A DNA stretch of 64,000 bases from Sphingobacteriaceae bacterium. Lineage in GTDB: Bacteria; Bacteroidota; Bacteroidia; B-17B0; Aurantibacillaceae. Numbering within the stretch: the stretch's first letter is position 1; every line of letters begins with the position of its first letter. The notes below the pieces were generated by a model. It was given only the letters and a program-made list of their open reading frames with translations, did not search any database and was not told the DNA's origin. This document shows positions 38,546-47,844 of the stretch, piece by piece. The stretch is from contig JAHEYG010000001.1 in assembly GCA_023251725.1 (NCBI GenBank), forward strand, positions 26,739 to 90,738. The letters are read 5' to 3'. The translations under genes and the position numbers were made by a program.

Positions 38546-39859
38546 ATGAAAACAAAAACGTTTAAAAAAAATAAAGTCAATGTAGTAACTCTTGGTTGCA
38601 GTAAAAATTTGGTGGATAGCGAAGTTTTGATGGGACAATTGCTTGCCAATAAAATTAATGTTGAACACGAAAGTAAAAGCGACGACCACAACATTGTAAT
38701 TATTAATACCTGCGGTTTTGTTGAAAATGCAAAACAAGAAAGTATTGATACTATTTTACGTTATGTGGAGGCAAAAAAAAATGGTGATGTAGAAAAAGTT
38801 TATGTTACCGGATGTTTAAGTGAAAGATATAAAACAGAATTAGAAAAAGAAATTCCGGATGTGGATGCGTATTTCGGTACGCGCGAACTTCCTAAAATTT
38901 TAAAAACATTAAAGGCCGATTACAAACACGAATTGGTGGGCGAACGTTTATTAACAACGCCACAACATTATGCGTATTTTAAAATTAGCGAAGGCTGTGA
39001 TCGTCCGTGTAGTTTTTGTGCGATTCCGTTAATGCGCGGAAAACATATTTCGGTTCCCATTGAAGAATTAGTTGAACGTGCAAAAACTTTAGCCGCAAAA
39101 GGAACGAAAGAATTATTATTAATTGCACAGGATTTAACTTATTACGGATTGGATATTTACAAAAAACGTGAGCTCGCAAAAGTTTTAGATGCGTTGAGCG
39201 AAGTAAATGGTATTGACTGGATTCGCTTGCATTATGCTTTTCCGAGCGGATTTCCGATGGAAGTTTTAGAAGTAATGAAAAACAGACATAACGTTTGTAA
39301 TTATTTAGACATGCCTTTGCAGCATATTAGTGATAACATGCTAAAAAGTATGCGGCGCGGAATTAACAAACAAAAAACAATTGAAATTGTAAATGAAATC
39401 AGGGAGAAAATTCCCGGCATTGCAATTCGCACAACGCTGATTGCCGGTTACCCGGGAGAAACGGAAAAAGATCACGAAGAAATGCTTCAATGGGTAGAAG
39501 AAACTAAATTCGATCGATTGGGAATTTTTACTTACTCACACGAAGAAAATACGCACGCCTATTTACTAAAAGATTCAGTTTCCGAAAAAATAAAAAAACA
39601 ACGCGCCGATGCCGTAATGAAATTGCAGCAGGAAATTTCTTATAATTTAAATCAGAAAAAAGTAGGCCAAACATTTAAAGTGTTGTTCGACCGTAAGGAG
39701 ACAGATTATTTTGTGGGACGGACAGAGTTTGATAGTCCGGATGTTGATAACGAAGTATTAGTAAAGGCTAATAAAGAAACTTATATTCGTATTGGCGATT
39801 TTGCCAATGTAAAAATTAATGAAGCAAGCGATTTTGATTTGTATGGAAAATTAATTTAA
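38546..39859 (+). CDS. rimO: Ribosomal protein S12 methylthiotransferase
   Basis: VTLGCSKNLVDSEVL; CDRPCSFCAIPLMRG radical-SAM motif; C-terminal TRAM-like domain. Confidence 0.92.
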   Translation: MKTKTFKKNKVNVVTLGCSKNLVDSEVLMGQLLANKINVEHESKSDDHNIVIINTCGFVENAKQESIDTILRYVEAKKNGDVEKVYVTGCLSERYKTELEKEIPDVDAYFGTRELPKILKTLKADYKHELVGERLLTTPQHYAYFKISEGCDRPCSFCAIPLMRGKHISVPIEELVERAKTLAAKGTKELLLIAQDLTYYGLDIYKKRELAKVLDALSEVNGIDWIRLHYAFPSGFPMEVLEVMKNRHNVCNYLDMPLQHISDNMLKSMRRGINKQKTIEIVNEIREKIPGIAIRTTLIAGYPGETEKDHEEMLQWVEETKFDRLGIFTYSHEENTHAYLLKDSVSEKIKKQRADAVMKLQQEISYNLNQKKVGQTFKVLFDRKETDYFVGRTEFDSPDVDNEVLVKANKETYIRIGDFANVKINEASDFDLYGKLI

Positions 39860-39863
39860 TGCC

Positions 39864-40751
39864 ATGTTTTCTTTTTTAAAAAAACCATATCCTTATAAAA
39901 GTTTCACCACAAGAGATATCTTGCGAAGTTTTTTAACGGGTGTTTTCATTGCTTTTTTCCTTATTATTTTTCAGCCATTTCATATTAATGAATGGCAAAC
40001 CGAAAATAAACTTTTAAAACTAATTGGTTTTGGTATTGTTTCATTTGTTTGTCCGATTATTTTTAAATTGGTTTTAACATTTACGCTCAAAAATAAAAAT
40101 CCGGAAGAAACCTGGAATGTTTGGAAAGAAATAATTCTTATAATTTTAGCTGTGATTTTCATAGCTATTTGCAATTTAATTTTTGCCAGGTTAATCCGAA
40201 TGGGAAATATCGATCTTCCTACTTTTACAAATGCTGTATTGGTAACTTTTTTAATTGGTATTTTTCCAATAAGTATAAACGTAGCCGTAAAATATAATCG
40301 CTTTATCACCTTAAATAAACAGGACGCAGAAATCATGGAAATTCAGGTTCATGATTTTCAGAAAAAAGAAGAAGAAAAATCACCTCAAAAAACAGTTCCG
40401 GAAAAAATAATTATGATTGCCGAAAATAAAAAAGACAAATTAGAAATTTTGCCTGATGAATTGCTATTTATTGAATCTGCCGATAATTATTCCAATGTTA
40501 TTTTTTTTGATGAAACGAAAAACAAAAAACAGTTAATTAGAAGCAGCTTAAAACGAATTGAGCAGCAAATTAATCATCCGCATATTTTAAGATGCCATCG
40601 CAGTTTTATTGTAAATCTTTTACATATTAAACATATCGAGGGAAACGCACAAGGATACAGAATTAGCTTTAAATCCCGGCAAAATACTAGCGTTCCGGTC
40701 TCCAGAAATTACAGTAAAGCGCTTTTTGAACGGCTCGATTCCTTAAAATAG
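39864..40751 (+). CDS. Membrane-anchored LytTR-domain transcriptional regulator
   Basis: N-terminal TM segments, then LFIESADNYSNVIFF...RSSLKRIEQQ...HPHILRCHRSFIVNL; no receiver domain. Confidence 0.83.
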   Translation: MFSFLKKPYPYKSFTTRDILRSFLTGVFIAFFLIIFQPFHINEWQTENKLLKLIGFGIVSFVCPIIFKLVLTFTLKNKNPEETWNVWKEIILIILAVIFIAICNLIFARLIRMGNIDLPTFTNAVLVTFLIGIFPISINVAVKYNRFITLNKQDAEIMEIQVHDFQKKEEEKSPQKTVPEKIIMIAENKKDKLEILPDELLFIESADNYSNVIFFDETKNKKQLIRSSLKRIEQQINHPHILRCHRSFIVNLLHIKHIEGNAQGYRISFKSRQNTSVPVSRNYSKALFERLDSLK

Positions 40752-40760
40752 CCACTTCTT

Positions 40761-40829
40761 CATCCCAAAAACTTTGTTTTTCGTCCCAAACCTTGTTATT
40801 TATCCCAAAACCTTGCTAATGACCCCTTA
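40761..40829. promoter_or_regulatory. ~20-bp phased direct repeats TCCCAAAACCTTG (3-4 units)
   Basis: TCCCAAA at 40763, 40784 and 40803, degenerate ACCCCTT at 40822; spacing 19-21 bp. Confidence 0.65.
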
Positions 40830-40831
40830 AA

Positions 40832-40864
40832 TTTGACAAGTGCATTCCTATTGCCCTACATTTG
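40832..40864 (+). promoter_or_regulatory. Bacteroidetes-type promoter (-33 TTTG, -7 TAnnTTTG)
   Basis: TTTG 40832-40835, 21-nt spacer, TACATTTG 40857-40864, upstream of ATG at 40881. Confidence 0.6.
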
Positions 40865-40880
40865 CATAAAAACAAAAATT

Positions 40881-41441
40881 ATGGAATCAATTTTAAATAC
40901 TGCGGCTTGGTTATTTTTTGGCTCAGAAGTTCTGCTCTTTTTAATGAAGCGTTCAAAATCAAATGAAACAAAAATCAGGGAAGGCAAATCTTCAGTAATT
41001 ATATTATGGTTAGTAATTACTTTGTCTGTTTTTGCAGCCGTTTATTCTTCTAGTAATTATCCCCGTTCGGAGCAGTATTTAAGTTTGATATGGATGGGTT
41101 CTTTAATTCTTCTTTTTGGTTTTATTATTCGCTGGACTGCCGTGTTTCAATTAAAAAAAGCATTTACAGTGGATGTCGCCATTTCGCATGATCATAAATT
41201 AAAAAAAGACGGCTTGTATAAAAAATTGCGTCATCCGGCTTATTTAGGTTTGTTATTGGAGTTTTTAGGGCTTTCTTTTTTATTCAACAGTTGGTTACCT
41301 TTATTACTACTAAATATTCCCATTTTTTTGGGATTGGTTTATCGAATGAGTATTGAAGAAGAAATATTAAAAAATAATTTTGGTGAAGAATATAAATCAT
41401 ATATGAAAAACACGAATAAAATTTTACCGGGTATTTATTAA
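40881..41441 (+). CDS. Isoprenylcysteine carboxyl methyltransferase-family membrane protein
   Basis: DGLYKKLRHPAYLGLLLEFLGLS motif and C-terminal EEEILKNNFGEEYKSYMKNT; start moved to 40881. Confidence 0.82.
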   Translation: MESILNTAAWLFFGSEVLLFLMKRSKSNETKIREGKSSVIILWLVITLSVFAAVYSSSNYPRSEQYLSLIWMGSLILLFGFIIRWTAVFQLKKAFTVDVAISHDHKLKKDGLYKKLRHPAYLGLLLEFLGLSFLFNSWLPLLLLNIPIFLGLVYRMSIEEEILKNNFGEEYKSYMKNTNKILPGIY

Positions 41442-41456
41442 TTTAAAAAAATAGAA

Positions 41457-42122
41457 ATGGAATTATTCCTCAAAATATTGGTTATTATTCATGTCATTGC
41501 CGGCACATGCGCCTTAATTTTTGGAGGCATTGCTTTTGGTTTAAGAAAAAATACACCAAACCATAAACCAATTGGTCGTATTTATTTTTGGTGTATGACA
41601 GTGGTTTTTATAACCGCAATGATTGTTTCGGTGGCCAAAAGTTTATTGTTTTTATTTTTAATTGGAGTGTTTACCTATTACAGCACAATAATTGCTTATA
41701 GATCGCTGCGTTTAAAAAATTTGCATGAGGGACAAAAACCATTAAAAATTGACTGGATAATTGAAATTATTGCTGGCTTAACTTTTTTAGGTATGATTAC
41801 TTTAGGAATTTTAATTTTTATGAAACATGGCGGGTTCGGATGGCTGGTGCCAACCATTTTCGGAGCATTTGGTTTATTGAGTGTAAAAAGAAATATTACT
41901 TTACTTTATAAAGGACCAACACAGACTTTATATTGGCTTAAAAAACATATTGGGCACATGATGGGAAGTTATATTGGAGCCTTTACTGCGTTTTTAGTAA
42001 ATCAAACCCCGCATTTACCTTTTATTAATCCTACTTTACTTTGGTTTTTACCAACGTTAATAATTATGCCGGTGATGATAATGGAAATGAAAAAATTAAA
42101 AACGCAGCCAATAAACAAATAA
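41457..42122 (+). CDS. Multi-TM membrane protein of DUF2306 type
   Basis: HVIAGTCALIFGGIAFGLRKNTPNHKPIGRIYFWCM pattern. Confidence 0.6.
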   Translation: MELFLKILVIIHVIAGTCALIFGGIAFGLRKNTPNHKPIGRIYFWCMTVVFITAMIVSVAKSLLFLFLIGVFTYYSTIIAYRSLRLKNLHEGQKPLKIDWIIEIIAGLTFLGMITLGILIFMKHGGFGWLVPTIFGAFGLLSVKRNITLLYKGPTQTLYWLKKHIGHMMGSYIGAFTAFLVNQTPHLPFINPTLLWFLPTLIIMPVMIMEMKKLKTQPINK

Positions 42123-42148
42123 ATTAGTATTTAAGCTTACAGCCGGAA

Positions 42149-42565
42149 TTAATTGTTGTAATAGCCGTGTTTAATGTTGTAGCGAATTACATCCCAATAC
42201 CCCTTTGTGTAATCTACAAAAATTTCTTCACCCGCTTTAATATCTTTCAGTGCAATAATAAAACATTTGTTATCTGAAATATCGTACTCACAATTATTTT
42301 TTAATCCTTTTGCTCGTACAAGGCCTCTTGCATCGTTTGCATAACGCGCTTTGTATTGCGGTGTTGGGAAGGCATCGATGCATCGGTTTTTATCAATGTA
42401 AAAAAGATAACCGTCCTCATTATTTTCTACGCGTTTTGAATATTCTTTCCAGTCGATGATTTCGCCTTTATATTCTATTACTTTGCTTCCGGCTTTAATA
42501 CCTTTGGTAGTGAATAAGCCTTTTCCTGATTTAGGAATCTGTGATCTTTTTACTATTAGTGCCAT
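42149..42565 (-). CDS. SET-domain protein
   Basis: SGKGLFTTKGIKAGSKVIEYKGEII, YANDA...NC, DIKAGEEIFVDY motifs. Confidence 0.85.
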   Translation of the reverse strand: MALIVKRSQIPKSGKGLFTTKGIKAGSKVIEYKGEIIDWKEYSKRVENNEDGYLFYIDKNRCIDAFPTPQYKARYANDARGLVRAKGLKNNCEYDISDNKCFIIALKDIKAGEEIFVDYTKGYWDVIRYNIKHGYYNN

Positions 42566-42656
42566 AATTGAGTTTGCAAAAATAGTATAATTATTGGGAT
42601 AAAAAATTGAAAAAACAATGCTTCATATAAATGGAACACGGGTTTTTACTGATTAC

Positions 42657-44343
42657 TTATTCGAATACTAATTTCCCATTGCCAACTTTTTGTTTATCCT
42701 GCAGTAAAATATAGTTGTATAAACCTTGTGCGAGATTGCTTGTATTAATTGTATTTAAACCTTGAAACACAGTTTGCTCAAATACTTTTTGACCTATTGT
42801 ATTAAATAAAATTATTTCGCCGTTTTTAATTTCATTATCAATTAGGATATTAAAGGAGCCTGAATTGGGGTTGGGGAATACGTAATAAGAATATGCATAG
42901 TTCTCGTGTTCCTTGATTCCAATTGTTGTGTTATCTAATTTAACTATAAAAGCATCTCCATCGCCAAAAGAAGTCATATTATATACCCCTGCACCTGGAT
43001 CAAAATTAGGACTATTCTTGAATTCACCTGTTATGTACGTTGCGGGAAGCATCAAGCGCTATTCCATATGCCCGATCGCCTCCAAGTCTTTTCGCCCAAA
43101 CATAATTTCCCATTGAGTCTAACACGCTCACAAAAACTTGATGATCTCCATATGCCTGAAGAGAATCTTTTCCCGGGCCAGGATCAAAGTCTGTATTCCC
43201 ATAGATGCCGGTTGTATAAACATTCTTCTTATCATCAAGACATATTCCAAATGAAACTTCGTAACCAAAATTCCCTATCTGTTTTGCCCATACAAAAGTT
43301 CCATAAGTATCAAACTTTGTTATAAAAATATCTCTATCACCTACGTTGGTAGTAAAGGTGGAAACACTAATCCCGGGATCAAAGTCAACAGGGTCTCCAA
43401 AAAAACCTGTCGCATAAACATTAGACTGTGCGTCAACCGCTACAGACCAACCTACATCATAATCCCAATTCCCAAATTGCATTGCCCACGCAAAATTGCC
43501 ACTAGAATCTAACTTACACAAGAATGCATCATAACCACCGTTTGCAGCTAGCGGAAAAAATCCTAGTCCCGGATCGAAATCCGTAATACTTCCAAAACGT
43601 CCCGTTGTATATACATTCCCCAATTTATCTACTGCAATCGCATGCGACTCGTCCAAACCGTTTCCTGCAAATTGTTTGGCCCAAACAAATGATCCATTTA
43701 CATCTAACTTACTTACAAAAACATCAGTAAGACCGCTTGCAGTTAGAGTATAGGTTCCGGGTCCCGGATCAAAGTCAACTGTTTTTGAGAAATAACCCGT
43801 AGAATAAACATTACCGGTTTGATCTATACTAATTCCGTATGGGTAATCCCAATCCCAAGTTGGACTTTTAAATTGTTTGGCCCAAATCAAATTACCTGAA
43901 GGATTCAATTTAACTATTACAACGTCGGCATTTGCTGAAAAAGTTAGAACAGCGGGACCAGGATCAAAATCAACCGTACTTGAAAAAAATCCTACAATGC
44001 AAACGTTTCCTGAAGGATCAACTGCAATTGACATACCTTGATCTGTTAAAGTACCACCAATTTGTTTAGCCCACATGAAATTTCCATTCGCATCTAATTT
44101 ACTAACATACATGTCATAACCCCCGTTAGGAGTTAGGGTATAAATTCCTGGTCCGGGATCAAAATCAGCAGTACCACTGAAAGTACCTGTTGAAAATACA
44201 TTTCCTGAAGCATCAACAGCAACAGAACAACTTATTTCTCTTTCTGAGCCACCAAGTCCTTTCGCCCATGAAAAAAGACCTTGCCCTTTGCCATGAAAGC
44301 AAACGAGAATATTAATTATTATAATTAGAAAAGCCTTGTTCAA
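42657..44343 (-). pseudogene. SBBP-repeat protein with T9SS type A CTD, split by a frameshift near 43040
   Basis: ORF 43024-44343 ends ...ALDASRNVHNR*; ORF 42657-43055 continues the repeat as YITGEFKNSPNFDPGAGVY... and carries the PNPNSGSFNILID CTD. Confidence 0.82.
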
Positions 44344-44394
44344 CTTGATAATTTTTAATTAAATCTACAAGATAATTTTCTGAAAACCAAATGC

Positions 44395-45111
44395 TCAAGC
44401 GAAATAGGTTTTAATAGCTTCCGCTTTTCCAAACACAAAAGTCTTATCATTTTTCAAATACAAAACCTTATCTACATTTTTAAATAATATTTCAAGGTCG
44501 TGAGAGGAAACTATAATTGTTTTTTGCTGCTCAACGCACATTTGCTTAAGCCATTTAAATAAGTGTTGTTTAGAAGTGTAATCTAAAAACGCAGTAGGCT
44601 CATCCAATAAAATTACCGGCGTTTGCTGTGCGAATGATTTTGCAATCATTACTTTTTGTCTTTGTCCATCGCTTAATTCATCAATTAATTTATTACTTAA
44701 TTCAGCCAGACCGGTATTTTCTAAACTTTGTTTTACAATTTCTTCATCTTCAGTTTTTAATTGTCCGAATGCATTTAAAAACGGAATTCTTCCGCTCGCT
44801 ACAATATCAAACACTGTTAAATTAAATCCGCCAATTTTATCGGTTAACACGATGGAAATATTTTTTGAAATTTCTTTTGCTGAAATTGTATCAAGCGATT
44901 TTCCATTTATTAAAATAGTTCCTTTCAATGGCTTTAAATTTCCTGTTATAGTCTTTAGTAAAGTAGATTTACCGATACCGTTATCACCAACCAAGCCAAT
45001 TAATTCACCTTTATTAAATTCCACATTCAAATTTTCGAAAACGGTCCCCGAGCTCGTCGAGGGGCGTTTTTGAAATGAATAACCAATATGTAAATCTTTT
45101 AACTCAATCAT
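44395..45111 (-). CDS. ABC transporter ATP-binding protein (FecE/BtuD type)
   Basis: GLVGDNGIGKSTLLKTI Walker A, ELSDGQRQKVMIAKSFAQ signature, VILLDEPTAFLD Walker B. Confidence 0.92.
   Translation of the reverse strand: MIELKDLHIGYSFQKRPSTSSGTVFENLNVEFNKGELIGLVGDNGIGKSTLLKTITGNLKPLKGTILINGKSLDTISAKEISKNISIVLTDKIGGFNLTVFDIVASGRIPFLNAFGQLKTEDEEIVKQSLENTGLAELSNKLIDELSDGQRQKVMIAKSFAQQTPVILLDEPTAFLDYTSKQHLFKWLKQMCVEQQKTIIVSSHDLEILFKNVDKVLYLKNDKTFVFGKAEAIKTYFA
45038..45070. repeat. In-frame palindromic element inside the ATPase gene (PSTSSG / PELVEG type)
   Basis: AAAACG-GT-CCCCGAGCTCGTCGAGGGG-CGTTTT; encodes RPSTSSGTV in the ATPase frame and VPELVEGR on the other strand. Confidence 0.72.
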
Positions 45112-46103
45112 TAATTCAGTGTTCTTGATCTAAATATTAAATAAATAACAAACGGCGAACCTATTAATGTAGTTATGGTATTTATAGGTAAAGAAAAATT
45201 GGTGCTTAACAACTGACAAACACTATCGCAAAATAAAAGCGTGCACGCCCCCAGTAAAATACAATATACAATTTGATGGAGCTGATTGGAAGTTTTAAAT
45301 AATAATCGGCAAGCAATAGGAACAGACATTCCAACAAATGCAATAGGACCACAAAACGCTGTAATTATTCCGGTTAAAACTGCAGTGATAACAATTATAG
45401 TGATACGGAGTTTCGCCACATTAATTCCTAAATTTTGCGCGTACGATTCGTTTAACAATAACGCATTTAATGGTTTTGCTAAAAATAAAGAACTAAAAAA
45501 TAAAACGCCGCATACCGGAAGCATTAGTCCCAAATCTTTATTGGTGGTATTGCTTACCGAACCCATTCCCCAGATAACAAATGTTTTTAAACTATCGGCA
45601 CTCGCCAAATATTCAATTAATCCCTGAAACGCTCCCAGAATTTGCGAAAGCATAATTCCCACTAACAAAACCGTAATGTTACTGCCGCTTTTTTTGGAAA
45701 TGAATAAAATAACCAGTGTAACTAACAGTGCGCCTACAATGGCAGAAATGCTTATAATTGTTTTCCCCACAAAATAATGGTCGCCCAAACCAAATGAATT
45801 TACCAGCATAATAGCAATGGCGACAAATAAACTTGCGCCAGAACTTATTCCTAAAACGTATGGACCGGCCAACGGATTACGGAATAAAGTTTGCATTAGC
45901 AAACCTGCCAATGCCAATGCTGCTCCTGCTAATAAGGCTGTAAACGCTTTGGGTATTCGAATTTCATAAAAGATATTGGCAATGGAAGGGTTTTGTAAAT
46001 CGGCCAATGAAAATTTTACGGTGCCAAAAAATAAATTAATAAAAAACAGCAAGGCAGTTGCTGTAGCAAGAATAAAAATATTTAATATAAATTTTTTTTG
46101 CAC
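45111..46103 (-). CDS. ABC transporter permease (FecCD/BtuC family)
   Basis: RIPKAFTALLAGAALALAGLLMQTLFRNPLAGPYVLGISSGASL, FCGPIAFVGMSVP. Confidence 0.93.
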   Translation of the reverse strand: MQKKFILNIFILATATALLFFINLFFGTVKFSLADLQNPSIANIFYEIRIPKAFTALLAGAALALAGLLMQTLFRNPLAGPYVLGISSGASLFVAIAIMLVNSFGLGDHYFVGKTIISISAIVGALLVTLVILFISKKSGSNITVLLVGIMLSQILGAFQGLIEYLASADSLKTFVIWGMGSVSNTTNKDLGLMLPVCGVLFFSSLFLAKPLNALLLNESYAQNLGINVAKLRITIIVITAVLTGIITAFCGPIAFVGMSVPIACRLLFKTSNQLHQIVYCILLGACTLLFCDSVCQLLSTNFSLPINTITTLIGSPFVIYLIFRSRTLN

Positions 46104-46105
46104 TT

Positions 46106-46411
46106 TTAAAACTCTAAAGGCTCTCTACTTGTATGTCTTATCCTTAAAACATGAATTTCAGAATCTGTTACTTGATATGATATTCGATAACTATAAACTA
46201 CGCAAGCTCTAAAGTTACCACTTCGGTTATTTTTGAAACGGTCGGCTGGATGCACAAAAGGATTCTTAGATAGATTTTCAATTTCATCTAAAATTGAATT
46301 TCCAACAATATCAACCGCAGACATAGATTTTGAAGAAAGATACTCTAGGATTTCAACAAAACTATATGAAGCTTCACTACTCCATACGATTTCTATTTTC
46401 TTTTTAGCCAT
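46106..46411 (-). CDS. ParE/RelE-family toxin
   Basis: IEIVWSSEASYSFVEILEYLS...FRACVVYSYRISYQVTDSEIHVLRIRHTSREP. Confidence 0.82.
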   Translation of the reverse strand: MAKKKIEIVWSSEASYSFVEILEYLSSKSMSAVDIVGNSILDEIENLSKNPFVHPADRFKNNRSGNFRACVVYSYRISYQVTDSEIHVLRIRHTSREPLEF

Positions 46412-46653
46412 TTTTTGCTTTGCTTAACAACATCAGCATGGCTAACTCCTTTACCGGATTTAATTTCTTTCATCGCAGCTTCAATCTCAATGTTATATTG
46501 TTCAATTGTTATTCTCTTTTCTTTACCATCAATATGCAGAATACTTTTTATCATTTCTAAAATTAAGTTCTGTTGTTCCTTTGACAACAAGGGTAAATAG
46601 GTGCTTAATTCTTTTTCGATTGTGATGGCTTTCATTTTGAATATTTTAAACAA
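46393..46653 (-). CDS. Putative antitoxin overlapping the ParE-type toxin gene
   Basis: Small ORF directly upstream of the toxin with 19-bp overlap; QYNIEIEAAMKEIKSGKGVSHADVVKQSKKWLKRK antitoxin-like C-terminus; likely start MKAITIEKEL at about 46635. Confidence 0.75.
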   Translation of the reverse strand: MFKIFKMKAITIEKELSTYLPLLSKEQQNLILEMIKSILHIDGKEKRITIEQYNIEIEAAMKEIKSGKGVSHADVVKQSKKWLKRK

Positions 46654-46665
46654 ATTTACAAATAA

Positions 46666-47844
46666 TTATTCAATTTTTTTGTAATACTTCAGTTGGTACT
46701 CAGGCAAAACATTTGGGTGAAATATTTTTATCAGGTCTTTCAACAATTCGTCCGGATTAGTGATACCGTTCTCCCAATAATCGCTATAGCCTTTAGCATT
46801 GGCAATTTTGTTGTTGTTATAAATATTTTCGGTTTTAAAAGCTTTAAATAAATTGTAACGCGGTTCAAATCCCAATAATTCTTTTTTTGAATTTACATTG
46901 ATGAAAAGATTTAACCAGTAGTCGGCATCCCTTGCCACATTATAAACGGTTTCAAAATTTAAAGGAATGCTTCCGGTTTGTTTTTCATTTTTCCAGATAT
47001 AATTAGCGCCGGCATCATTTAATATATTAGCCGCAAAACTATTTCCGCCGGGCACGTACCAGGCATCAGCATATTTCATTTCCGTGAATACGCTTGGTTT
47101 ATTTTTTATGGTGTCGCACATCAATTTTAATTGCTTGTAATTTGTTTCGGTAATTTTAAATAATGAATCGGCTAATTGCTCTTTATTAAAAAACGAAGCG
47201 ATAAATTTTATCCATTCTGCTCTTCCGAGTAGCGTTTCCTCTAAATGATCTAAACTTATGGCAACAGGTATGTTGGCATTAATTATTTTTTCGTTGATAT
47301 CTTTTTTGGGATTGCCCATTCCGAAAGTGAGAAGTAAATCGGGATTTAAAATTAGAGTCTGTTCAACATTTATCTCCGGACCTTTAGCCAGTTCTTTTAT
47401 TTTATTTTTAGAAACGCTGTTTACAATAAAAGAATTGTTATAATAATCTACATTATCAATTGCCACAATTTTTTGCTGCAAATTTAATTTGGTAAGCATG
47501 GCCGCGTAAATAGAACTTAAACAGGCTACACGTTCAACTGGTGTTGCAATGCAAAAAGCATTTTTTATTAAATTGGGTTTTGTTTCCGTTTTGGGATATA
47601 GAATAAAAACGGCAGTAGTGTCTTTTAAATCCTTGCTGCCGAACAAAAATAAAGTTTTATAGCCGTTTATTTTGGCAATACTAAAACGTTTTGCGTAGAG
47701 TAAAGAATTTTCTTTTTGGATATTTATTTTTTGGGAATCAACGTTTGTTTCAATAGAATTACATCCGACTAAAAAAAGTGTCACGCAGATCCCGATAGCT
47801 ATCGAGAGCAGGGACGAAGTGAGATATGATTTAACATTTCTCAT
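46666..47844 (-). CDS. ABC transporter substrate-binding lipoprotein (Fe-siderophore/cobalamin type)
   Basis: Lipobox LVGC; VERVACLSSIYAAMLTKLNLQQKIVAIDNVDYYN periplasmic-binding signature. Confidence 0.85.
   Translation of the reverse strand: MRNVKSYLTSSLLSIAIGICVTLFLVGCNSIETNVDSQKINIQKENSLLYAKRFSIAKINGYKTLFLFGSKDLKDTTAVFILYPKTETKPNLIKNAFCIATPVERVACLSSIYAAMLTKLNLQQKIVAIDNVDYYNNSFIVNSVSKNKIKELAKGPEINVEQTLILNPDLLLTFGMGNPKKDINEKIINANIPVAISLDHLEETLLGRAEWIKFIASFFNKEQLADSLFKITETNYKQLKLMCDTIKNKPSVFTEMKYADAWYVPGGNSFAANILNDAGANYIWKNEKQTGSIPLNFETVYNVARDADYWLNLFINVNSKKELLGFEPRYNLFKAFKTENIYNNNKIANAKGYSDYWENGITNPDELLKDLIKIFHPNVLPEYQLKYYKKIE
47790..47807. repeat. Palindromic element TCCCGATAGCTATCGAGA within a signal-peptide coding region
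   Basis: Near-identical to TCCCGATAACTATCGAAA at 1742-1760 in hemH. Confidence 0.6.

Noticed and set aside
45286-45627. ORF antisense to the FecCD-type permease
   Set aside because: Antisense shadow of a well-supported membrane protein gene.
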